In this document: positions 25,032 through 32,404 of the stretch, piece by piece
Position numbering within the stretch: position 1 is the stretch's first letter
Layout: each line of letters starts with the position of its first letter
DNA from: Bradyrhizobium aeschynomenes
GTDB taxonomy: Bacteria > Pseudomonadota > Alphaproteobacteria > Rhizobiales > Xanthobacteraceae
Direction of reading: 5' to 3'
Assembly: GCF_013178945.1 (NCBI RefSeq)
Contig: NZ_JABFDM010000010.1
Location: 186,001-250,000, forward strand
DNA length: 64,000 bases
Program-made: the position numbers and the translations under genes
Notes under the pieces: model-generated
Database searches by the model: none
What the model was told of the DNA's origin: nothing
The model's input: the letters and a program-made list of their open reading frames with translations, nothing else

Positions 25032-25790
25032 GTGACCCAGACGTTCGATTCCCTCGCCTCCGATCCTGTCGCGCTCGACAAGCTGAAGTCGCGCATCCAG
25101 GCGCTGCGCGCCAAGACCATCGCCAATGGCTGCACCGAGGACGAGGCGCTGTCGGCGGCTGCCAAGGTGGCGGAGCTGCTCGACCGTCATGATCTGTCGC
25201 TGTCGGATCTCGAGCTGCGGGCGTCGGCCTGCGCGCGCAAGGTCTACGAGACCCGTCGCAAGAAGCGCATCCCGCTCGACGACTGCATCGGCGCCATCGC
25301 GCTGTTCTGCGATTGCCGGGTCTGGCGCGAGAAGAGCGCGAGCGGCGACAACAGCTATGTGTTCTTCGGCCTCTCCGCCGATGTCGAGGTGGCGCATTAT
25401 CTGGCCGAGTTGATCGACGGCGCGGTGCGCGCCGAGCTCGGCCGCTTCAAGACCTCGGCCGACTACCGCCGCTTCCGCCACCAGGACCGGCATCTCGCCA
25501 ACGCCTCCTTCGCCCTCGGCATGGTCGCCTCGATCGGAGACCGCCTGGTGGCGATGAAGAAGAGCCGCGATCAGGTGAACGAAAGCACCGGCCGCGGCCT
25601 GGTCGTGCTCAAGACGTCGGTCGTGGATGCGGAGTTCGACAAGCTGGATCTCAATCTGCGGACATCGCGCTCGACGAGCCGGATGGTGTCGATGGCGGCC
25701 TACGAAGCCGGCGGCGCCGCCGGCGCCACGCTCGCCATCAACACCGGCATCAGCGGCGCGCAGCGGACCGATTCGAAGGTCGGTGGGTAG
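25032..25790 (+). CDS. DUF2786 domain-containing protein
   Basis: The 252-residue protein begins at a GTG. Residues about 15-55 (KLKSRIQALRAKTIANGCTE, EALSAAAKVAELLDRHDLSL) match DUF2786, a small domain often found in phage and mobile-element proteins. The next part (YETRRKKRIPLDDCIGAIAL, SADVEVAHYLAELIDGAVRA) resembles the DUF7168-type companion region. It ends with a Gly/Ala-rich helix. Function is unknown. It lies just outside the right island boundary. Confidence 0.8.
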   Translation: MTQTFDSLASDPVALDKLKSRIQALRAKTIANGCTEDEALSAAAKVAELLDRHDLSLSDLELRASACARKVYETRRKKRIPLDDCIGAIALFCDCRVWREKSASGDNSYVFFGLSADVEVAHYLAELIDGAVRAELGRFKTSADYRRFRHQDRHLANASFALGMVASIGDRLVAMKKSRDQVNESTGRGLVVLKTSVVDAEFDKLDLNLRTSRSTSRMVSMAAYEAGGAAGATLAINTGISGAQRTDSKVGG

Positions 25791-25940
25791 GACACCCCGG
25801 CGGTTGGCCGGTTTCCATATGGGTCGGGTGCGCGAGCGGCGCCTTGCGTTACTTGTGCGCGGCCAGAGCGACGTCGCCGCGAAAGCGCAGAATTGAGCTG
25901 GTCTGTAGTGTGCGAGGTGCCGATCCGCTAAGCTGCCTAC

Positions 25941-26843
25941 ATGAGCTACTGCGTCTTCATGCATCGGACTGATTCGATCTACGACGACAGTCCGGCGGAT
26001 CAGTACCAATTCCCTAGGCAGTATCTTGGTCGAGCCCAGGGGAGTATCGGAGATTGGATCGTCTATCTCGAACCCACGAAGGTGCTGGGCACGCGCGGCT
26101 ATTTCGCGATCGCGCGGGTAGAGCGGATCATCCCTGATCCCAAGTCGCACGACATGTATCTGGCGCTCATTCAGCCCGGCTCGTATCTTGAGTTCGTCAG
26201 TCCGGTTCCGTTCAGCGAATTGAACGGTCCGATCGAGCGAGGCCTTCTCAATGAGGAAGGCAAACTCTCAGGAAGAGCGCAGGCGGCCGTCCGCCCGATT
26301 TCGCCGGCAGATTTCCAGCGCATCATCGAGCGCGGTTTGGATGAGCGAGACGCGGTGCTGCCGCGTGTCCCCGAGACGGCCCATCCCGCTGCCGGGCTTG
26401 AAGAAGGCCAGACGCCTTTCGTGTCGGAACAGCTACGCGATCGCATACAACGTCTCACGTCACGGATCGTGCGCGATCGCCTGTTTAGGAAGATCGTGCT
26501 GCGGGCCTATCGCGAGCGCTGCGCGATCACCGGGCTGAAGCTGATTAACGGCGGCGGGCGCGCCGAAGTTAACGCGGCCCACATCCGTCCCGTCGAGGCG
26601 AATGGACCCGATCTGGTGACTAACGGCCTGGCGCTTTCAGGGACGGTCCACTGGATGTTCGACCGCGGATTGATCAGTCTGGGTGATGATCTTGCCATCC
26701 TGATCTCGCGCCACGTCAATGACGTGGATCGGATCCGCGGCTTCATCAATTCCTCGGGGTTTGCCCTTGCTCCGGATCGTGCGGGTGATCGGCCGCATCC
26801 GCACTTTCTTCAGTGGCACCGCGAGCATTGCTTCAAAAAATGA
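25941..26843 (+). CDS. HNH endonuclease with PUA/EVE-like N-terminal region
   Basis: The 300-residue protein has two parts. The N-terminal half (YQFPRQYLGRAQGSIGDWIV, RGYFAIARVERIIPDP, LEFVSPVPFSELNG) looks like the PUA-like regions of nucleases that read modified bases. The C-terminal half is an HNH domain: RERCAITGLKLINGGGRAEV, AAHIRPVEANGPDLVTNGLA and VHWMFDRGLISLG supply the His-Asn-His set. It may cut modified or foreign DNA. Upstream is a 150-bp gap, and codon use is less GC-biased than in the core genes, which suggests an accessory gene. Defence is inference from architecture only. Confidence 0.82.
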   Translation: MSYCVFMHRTDSIYDDSPADQYQFPRQYLGRAQGSIGDWIVYLEPTKVLGTRGYFAIARVERIIPDPKSHDMYLALIQPGSYLEFVSPVPFSELNGPIERGLLNEEGKLSGRAQAAVRPISPADFQRIIERGLDERDAVLPRVPETAHPAAGLEEGQTPFVSEQLRDRIQRLTSRIVRDRLFRKIVLRAYRERCAITGLKLINGGGRAEVNAAHIRPVEANGPDLVTNGLALSGTVHWMFDRGLISLGDDLAILISRHVNDVDRIRGFINSSGFALAPDRAGDRPHPHFLQWHREHCFKK

Positions 26844-27106
26844 GCTGGGCCGCCAGCTCAGCCAAAGCGAACCCGTCATTTCACCCGAAGGCCGAACTCG
26901 GCGTTGAGGTTGTCGGGCTGGTCCTTGGAACATCGAGACGCCGTGCACGTCAGTTTCGAAGATCTGCAGCTGGCGGATTATCGGTCGCGCCGCGATTTTC
27001 AGTCCCCGGCCGCATCGCTGATGCCCCGTCCGGCGAGACCGGTCGGGGCTGCCGCGCGGTTTCACGCAGGCTCGGGGCATTTCCGGCAGAATGGTCTCGT
27101 CGCCCC

Positions 27107-27715
27107 TCAGCTCTTCGGGCCACTCCCCCTCAACGCATTCCAGGCGGCCTGATTGGCCGCGTCGAACGCCTTGCGGGATTCGCTCAAGGCGGCGCTGAAC
27201 ACGGACCAGGATTGAGAGCCGGTCTGTTTCAGCGTCTCGAGATGAGCCCCGGCCTGGGCCGCATCGGATTTGAGCTGCGTGAGCACGGCGTCGAGATCGG
27301 TGGTGCCGGCGGTCGTCACCTTGGTGGCCGCCTCGCGAAACCGGTCGGCGGACTCGCGCCACGCCTTGGCCTGCGCCGCCGCTATGTCCTTGAAGGTCGC
27401 CTGCTGCTGCTCCGCCTGCTTGCCGGCTGTGTCGAAGAAGCTCTTCATCTGGGTTTCGAAGCCGGCCCAATGCTGGTCCAGCTCGATCTTCGCGCCGGCC
27501 AGCGCGGCCTCGCCGGCTTCTGCTTGCGTCTTGAGCAGGGCTTCGAGATCGCTGCGGCGCTTCTTCAGGTCCGCGATGATCTCTTGCGCCTTGACCTTGG
27601 ACGCCGCCTCGGCCTCGGCGGCCTTAACGTCAAGCGAGGCGAGCGCGGCATCCATCTCATGGAGGCGCTCCCTGGCCCAGTTCAGGTAGACGCTCATGCT
27701 GCTCTGCTCTGACAT
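27107..27715 (-). CDS. Coiled-coil, phasin-like protein
   Basis: The 202-residue protein is almost wholly helical, rich in Ala, Lys, Glu and Gln, with no signal peptide or membrane segment. Segments such as LASLDVKAAEAEAASKVKAQ and FRE-AATKVTTAGTTDLDAV are typical of long amphipathic coiled coils. C-terminal features (SQSWSVFSAALSESRKAFDA) recall phasins, which coat polyhydroxyalkanoate granules, but no diagnostic motif makes this certain. The ATG at 27715 has an AAAGGAG ribosome-binding site. It is monocistronic and divergent from the MmcQ-like gene. Confidence 0.75.
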   Translation of the reverse strand: MSEQSSMSVYLNWARERLHEMDAALASLDVKAAEAEAASKVKAQEIIADLKKRRSDLEALLKTQAEAGEAALAGAKIELDQHWAGFETQMKSFFDTAGKQAEQQQATFKDIAAAQAKAWRESADRFREAATKVTTAGTTDLDAVLTQLKSDAAQAGAHLETLKQTGSQSWSVFSAALSESRKAFDAANQAAWNALRGSGPKS

Positions 27716-27923
27716 CGTCGATCTCCTTTGATATGCTCGGCGGTCAACATATGAAAACAGCACCGTTTAGTTATGACATGGGTCAAGCTTGGCGATGCCG
27801 GGCTTTCACGTTCCCGTGCACGATCTGCAGCCGACTGCGCCCGCCGCAGGCGACTCCGCACCGCATCGCAACCCGCATCCGATGGATGCTATCCATGGCG
27901 CTGCACACACGAGAGTCAGCCGA

Positions 27924-28256
27924 ATGACCTGTGACGAATTCCGCGCCCTCGCCCTGTCGTTCGCGGGAACGACGCAAGCGCCGCATTTCGACCGCACGGC
28001 GTTCAAGGCCAAGCGCATCTTCGCGACCCTGGCGGCGGATGGACGATCCGCCAACCTGCTGCTCACGCCGGAGGAGCAGGAGTTCTACAGCGGCGTCGAT
28101 CCGGCCGGCTTCCGCCGGCTGCCCAACAAATGGGGCGACCAGGGCTGGACCTGCGCCACCCTCGCGGACGTCGACGCCGGCCTGATGCGCGACGTGCTCG
28201 CCAAGGCCTGGCAGCTGGCAAGCTCGGCGAAGCCGGCGCGATCCCGCCGCAAATGA
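27924..28256 (+). CDS. MmcQ/YjbR family DNA-binding-like protein
   Basis: The 110-residue protein begins MTCDEFRALALSFAGTTQAP. It continues HFDRTAFKAKRIFATLAADG, ANLLLTPEEQEFYSG and FRRLPNKWGDQGWTCATLAD, matching the small MmcQ/YjbR family. Members have a CyaY-like fold and are annotated as DNA-binding, though their cell role is unclear. The ATG at 27924 starts exactly at the conserved domain. The gene stands alone between two minus-strand genes. Confidence 0.88.
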   Translation: MTCDEFRALALSFAGTTQAPHFDRTAFKAKRIFATLAADGRSANLLLTPEEQEFYSGVDPAGFRRLPNKWGDQGWTCATLADVDAGLMRDVLAKAWQLASSAKPARSRRK

Positions 28257-28308
28257 GCTCGGCTGCCGATCCGTCGCGGCCGTCGGCGCTTGCCGGGCGC
28301 TGACGCCC

Positions 28309-29343
28309 TCACACCCGCCGTCCCACCATCAGCAGGATGCCGCCGATCTGCGGCAGCAGCGCCAGCAGGATCAAACGCAGCATGACGAAATCGTCGGCCG
28401 ACGGCTTCACCGCGCCGCGCGACACCCATGCCACCAGCTTGATCGCGGCCTCGGTCTGTGGATCGGCGGTCTGGCTCACCGTGGCCATCGCCGCGTCCAG
28501 CGCCTGCCGCCGCTCGGCGACCGCCGCCTCGCGCTCCCGACAGAACTTGCCGACGCCGCCCTTGCACTCGCGGTCGCGCGCGATCATCGCGTCGCTCAGC
28601 GCGGTCTGTGCCGCCTGCACCGCCGGCGTCACCCGCGAGGCGCGCGCCAGCGTGACGTCGCTGATGTTGGTCGAGGCGAAGCCGATGCCGGCGGTCACCG
28701 CGAACACGAAGGTCATCAGCCACACCAGCCATCCCGTCAGCGCCGAGGCGCGGTGCCGTCCCTGCCACAGCCGGGCCGCGCAGGTCGGCATGACCAGCGC
28801 GACCAGGTCGGCAGTGACGCCGACTGCGAGAAACATCCAGCCCGCGGTGCTGTTCGAGCCCAGCGAATGCGCGAACCAGCCGTTCATGGCCATGCCGACG
28901 GCAGCGAGCGCCAGCGCGGCCAGCTGCAGCAGCACCGAGGAGGCGGTGATGCCGACGCGCGCAGGCTTCGCCGGCGTGACCGGCGCGGCGGCCGGGACGA
29001 CCTCGCCCGCGATCGCGACCGGCGCGTCGCGCGGCGGTGTCGAGGCCGGCGGCGCTGCGGCCGGAATCGCCGCGGCCGCCGCGCTGGCAGCCGCCTCCGT
29101 GCGCGACGCCTCGGCAATGGCCGGAGCTTTCGCCGGATCGTTCACGTAGTCCAGGAAGTCCGGCATGATCAGCGTCTCGGACGCCAGCATCTCGTCGTCG
29201 AGTGCCGCCGCCTTGGTCTTCTCGGACCGCTCGGATTTGGGCCGCGGGCGCGGCTTGACGACCTTGGCGCGCTTCGGGCGCGGCTTGGCCGTCTTCGGCT
29301 GCTGCCAGGGAATGATCGAGGCGACTACGGACTCATCAGCCAT
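28309..29343 (-). CDS. Hypothetical membrane protein with basic/Ala-Pro-rich N-terminus
   Basis: I do not recognise the family. The 344-residue product has a basic N-terminal region (KPRPKRAKVVKPRPRPKSER), an Ala/Pro-rich linker to about residue 150, and three closely spaced membrane helices (SVLLQLAALALAAVGMAMNG, WMFLAVGVTADLVALVMP, ALTGWLVWLMTFVFAVTAGI). A soluble helical loop with two Cys (REC and KFC) follows, then a final helix LILLALLPQIGGILLMVG. The ATG at 29343 has a GGAG upstream. A perfect TTAA-N7-TTAA site lies 300 bp upstream. The topology suggests an inner-membrane protein with a long cytoplasmic N-terminus. Confidence 0.75.
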   Translation of the reverse strand: MADESVVASIIPWQQPKTAKPRPKRAKVVKPRPRPKSERSEKTKAAALDDEMLASETLIMPDFLDYVNDPAKAPAIAEASRTEAAASAAAAAIPAAAPPASTPPRDAPVAIAGEVVPAAAPVTPAKPARVGITASSVLLQLAALALAAVGMAMNGWFAHSLGSNSTAGWMFLAVGVTADLVALVMPTCAARLWQGRHRASALTGWLVWLMTFVFAVTAGIGFASTNISDVTLARASRVTPAVQAAQTALSDAMIARDRECKGGVGKFCREREAAVAERRQALDAAMATVSQTADPQTEAAIKLVAWVSRGAVKPSADDFVMLRLILLALLPQIGGILLMVGRRV

Positions 29344-29876
29344 CGGGGCTGCTCCAATCGGTGGTGATGGGCGCGCGGCTGCGTTTGCACGCAGCGCTGA
29401 TCGCGCCGGCATCGGGGTGCACGTCTGATCGGGAGGTGAGCAGCGGCCCGCATCGAGGGCGGGCTTGAGGTTTCTTGCGGCCTGGCTGGCGTCGCGCGAA
29501 GAAATCGTTGGCATCTCACGCGCCCTGAACCGCCGATGATGCGGTGGGCTGCGGTCACAGACGCCACGTAATGAGGCGGCGCCCGGAAGGTTCTGGTCCG
29601 CGCGGGGCCGGGCCGGTCAGCAATCTGCCCAACACCCTTGTTCTTAACCAATGGTTAACACGGATTCGCCGGTTTCGAAACCGCGCGGCGCGTGTAGCGG
29701 GACGTTGCGAGCTGAAGAGTGGCGAGCTGCGGCTTTGGAGTCACAACTCGCGCGTGAGCGGAGACGCGACGCGCGTGGGCCGGCGCGCAAGCCGTTCGGA
29801 TGATGTGCGATAGTCGAACGTTGTTCGCCGAGCCGCAGGCGAGACGGATGCATGCCGTGCAAGACGAACGGTCGAC
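29344..29876. other. Gene-poor region with a candidate CtrA box
   Basis: This 533-bp stretch lies upstream of the membrane protein gene and downstream of the secreted-protein gene. An in-frame upstream ATG at 29514 would extend the membrane protein by 57 low-complexity residues but has no good ribosome-binding site. Apart from the palindrome at 29644, no other feature is evident. Confidence 0.55.
29644..29659. promoter_or_regulatory. Candidate CtrA-binding box
   Basis: TTAACCAATGGTTAAC contains a perfect TTAA-N7-TTAA, the consensus recalled for the alphaproteobacterial cell-cycle regulator CtrA. It is also fully palindromic around its central A. It lies 300 bp upstream of the membrane-protein ATG at 29343. 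Confidence 0.5.
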
Positions 29877-31034
29877 CTAGCGCTGCACCAGCAGCGGCGG
29901 GCTGCCACTCAGAGAGGAGCGCCGGTTCGCGCTCGTCAGCACCAGCACCAGATTGGGGATGTCGAAGCTGACCGCGACGTCACCGATGTCCTTGAAGGGC
30001 GGACTTGGGATTTGCCGGACCGCATCGCCGCGGCTGATCTGGTACAGGCCGTCATGGCCCGCGGCGAGCAGATCGTCGCCCGTCCGCATAAGTCCGAAGA
30101 ATGCGGTCGTATGCTCCGGGATTTCTCCAATTCGCCCGTTCGCGTCCGTCACGATCTCCTTGGGTACATGTTGCTCGTAGAGCAGGCGGACCGAACGATC
30201 GCAGACCTCCACGATCCGCCCTGACGCGACCATGTGAATGAGGCCGACTGCGACGGCGACGCAGTCCGGCTTCCACGGGATGCTTACGATGCCATGGATC
30301 GGCTCGTCATCGCCGATATCGGAGACGACGCCCGTTGCCCGGTCGATCCGCTGCAGGCCGCCACCGAACTCGCCGGCGTTGTAGCCAATGAAGATGTGCC
30401 GTGACGTCATCAGCGCGGCTTTGACCGGCCAACTCTTCGTCCGCGTCGAATTCAACCGCGTCGACGACATCGATCTGGTCCCGTACAAATAGGTGAGCGG
30501 AAACGGGAAGGATGTGGCGGCCTGCTGCTGCTCCAGAGGTTTTGACGGATCGAACATGTCGTGTGACGGCTGGGCAAGAGCCGTCTCGGTGTGCCGGCCG
30601 CCGAGGTCAATGATCCGGTGCGTTGTCAAAAGCGTGATCGTCCCCTCAGCCGCGATGGTGGCGATCAGACTTTCGCCGCGACTGGCAATTTCGCCTATTG
30701 TCGTCCAGTCCTGGCCAACTCGCCGACGCACCGTCCATCGCCCATAGGGCATCTCTGGCGGACACGATGTGAGCGGACACGTCACGATCGCAATACGCCC
30801 ATCCGCAACGAAGAGCTCGAGCACCTGATCTGGCGTCGCCACGTCGATCCGTTCGCCGCTGTCCGCAAGGCGCGACAGCCGGCCTCCACCGTCGAGCAGC
30901 CAGAGCTGTTCTTCGGCAAAGACGGCCCTCTGGATCAGCGGATCCTGATCGGCGAGGGCTTGCTGGGTTCGCGGCGCGAGACCAGCCAGCAGCGCAAGCG
31001 CCATCAGAACGCATCTCCTCACGCGCATGATCAC
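29877..31034 (-). CDS. Secreted or periplasmic protein of unknown function (beta-propeller-like)
   Basis: I do not recognise the family. The 385-residue product has a signal peptide (VRRCVLMALALLAGLAPRTQ) and then repeated beta-rich segments of similar length, for example AVFAEEQLWLLDGGGRLSRL, SRHIFIGYNAGEFGGGLQRI and GDDLLAAGHDGLYQISRGDA. These suggest a propeller fold. No catalytic or metal motif is apparent. It may start at the first or third codon (MIMRVRR). Codon use is slightly less GC-rich than in the neighbours. It is single, with no operon partner. Confidence 0.7.
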   Translation of the reverse strand: MIMRVRRCVLMALALLAGLAPRTQQALADQDPLIQRAVFAEEQLWLLDGGGRLSRLADSGERIDVATPDQVLELFVADGRIAIVTCPLTSCPPEMPYGRWTVRRRVGQDWTTIGEIASRGESLIATIAAEGTITLLTTHRIIDLGGRHTETALAQPSHDMFDPSKPLEQQQAATSFPFPLTYLYGTRSMSSTRLNSTRTKSWPVKAALMTSRHIFIGYNAGEFGGGLQRIDRATGVVSDIGDDEPIHGIVSIPWKPDCVAVAVGLIHMVASGRIVEVCDRSVRLLYEQHVPKEIVTDANGRIGEIPEHTTAFFGLMRTGDDLLAAGHDGLYQISRGDAVRQIPSPPFKDIGDVAVSFDIPNLVLVLTSANRRSSLSGSPPLLVQR

Positions 31035-31182
31035 GTCGCAATCCCTCGGCGGTTGGGTGTGGTAGCGTCAGATCGATACGATCAATTCGCGGCAGCGGGA
31101 AGCCGCTTTGGCATCTCGGCGCGAGCTGGCGCGGGATGCCGGACCGTCCACCTGCGATTTCCTCGGGTCCGCATCGATGCTA

Positions 31183-31282
31183 GAGCATGATCCGGAAAAG
31201 TGGAAACCGGCTTACCGAAAAGATCATGCTCAAACAAAGGGATAGGATCATGATGCGATTCCGTGGAATCGCATCATGATCT
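31183..31282. repeat. Intergenic palindromic repeat (AGCATGATCCGGAAAAG type)
   Basis: Two nested palindromes lie side by side: AGCATGAT...ATCATGCT around 31184-31239 and ATCATGATGCGATTCC...GGAATCGCATCATGAT around 31246-31281. I recall this form as a dispersed intergenic repeat in rhizobia. It sits in the promoter-side gap of both flanking genes. Confidence 0.75.
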
Positions 31283-31294
31283 AGACGTCACCTC

Positions 31295-31792
31295 ATGCCA
31301 TGTCCCTGCGGCTCAGGCCTTCCCTTCGACAGCTGCTGCGGTCCCTATCTCAGTGGCGATGCGCTGCCGCCGACCGCCGAGGCTTTGATGCGCTCGCGCT
31401 ACACAGCCTATACGCGCGGCGACATCGGCTACATCGCAGCGACGCTCGCGGCCGACCAGCGTCGCGCGTTCGATGCCGTCGCGGCAAAGAACTGGGCGAC
31501 GCGCGCGACCTGGCTTTCCCTGCGCATCGTCTCGACGACGCGCGGCGGGGCTGACGACGCCGACGGCGTCGTCAGGTTCGTCGCCACCTATCGCGAGGCC
31601 GGCAGGACGATCGAGCACCACGAGGTCTCGCAATTCCGCCGCGACGACGACGGCGCCTGGCGCTTCGTCTCGGGCGACACGCGGGCCGTGGTCACGGAGC
31701 AGAAGCGGACGGCCGGCGCGGCCAAGGTCGGCCGCAACGATCCCTGCCCCTGCGGCAGCGGCAAGAAATTCAAGTTCTGCTGCGGGCGGTGA
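31295..31792 (+). CDS. YchJ family protein with two SEC-C motifs
   Basis: The 165-residue protein has a Cys-rich SEC-C-like motif at each end: CPCGSGLPFDSCCGPYL at the N-terminus and NDPCPCGSGKKFKFCCGR at the C-terminus. Both should bind zinc. The centre (ALMRSRYTAYTRGDIGYIAA, TWLSLRIVSTTRGG, IEHHEVSQFRRDDDGAWRFV) is the NTF2-like YchJ middle domain. Cell function is not known; SEC-C motifs mediate protein contacts in SecA and other proteins. The second motif is close to that of SecA C-termini. Confidence 0.92.
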   Translation: MPCPCGSGLPFDSCCGPYLSGDALPPTAEALMRSRYTAYTRGDIGYIAATLAADQRRAFDAVAAKNWATRATWLSLRIVSTTRGGADDADGVVRFVATYREAGRTIEHHEVSQFRRDDDGAWRFVSGDTRAVVTEQKRTAGAAKVGRNDPCPCGSGKKFKFCCGR

Positions 31793-31859
31793 GCCGTTCG
31801 GAATGAACGAAATTTCTGTTGCTATTTTTCAGAAATCATGGTTTGATCCGCGCATCCCG

Positions 31860-32265
31860 TCCTCATGCAGAGGGACGTACGCGTCGTCACGATACGTAGA
31901 GGCGGGGAGCGGTGGCCGCGGGCCTGTCAGGTGCTTTTGGCGCTGGACGATTGGCAGCTCGCGGACGTTCAAGCCGTGTGGTCCTGGCGCCCCGACGCTG
32001 GCGCCAAGTCGGTGTGACATGACGTGTCGTACTGACGACGGGGGCAAACAAGCCGGTCCCCGGGGAGAGCTCGGAGCAGACGTTAAACCCATCGCGCAGG
32101 GAGGGCCGGGTCTGTCCGGCTGAACCTGTGGTACCTGCCGCCTGCATTTTTTTGAGCAGGCGGGCCACGGGCCTCAGTCGAGGTCCGGCCTTCCCTGCGC
32201 CCTCGCATCTGAGAGCGCGAACGACTCGCAAAGCTCGGGCGCGAATGCGCCGCGTGGACGATTGC
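31860..32265. repeat. Dispersed non-coding repeat typical of Bradyrhizobium-like genomes
   Basis: This stretch has no protein-like frame but strong secondary structure. Arms at 32094-32109 and 32185-32200 are complementary at 15 of 16 positions. Inside them a second hairpin (GCCGCCTGC...GAGCAGGCGGGC) flanks a run of seven T's. Segments such as CAGAGGGACGTACGCGTCGT and GGGGGCAAACAAGCCGGTCC match, from memory, a repeat seen many times in Bradyrhizobium genomes. It may be transcribed, but no function is known to me. Confidence 0.6.
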
Positions 32266-32404
32266 GGCCGCCTCGTTCTCGCTTCGCCGCCGCAGCGACC
32301 ATGCCGCCGAAATGTAACGCGGGCACCGCATCTCCGCCTGGCCTTGACTCCGCCCCACCCGGCTGGCCTTAGAGGGCGGGGATTCCAAACGAGGATGGTA
32401 TCAG

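Noticed and set aside
26844..27106. Possible remnant gene between the HNH nuclease and the phasin-like gene
   Set aside because: Open frames on both strands are short and give no recognisable protein segment.
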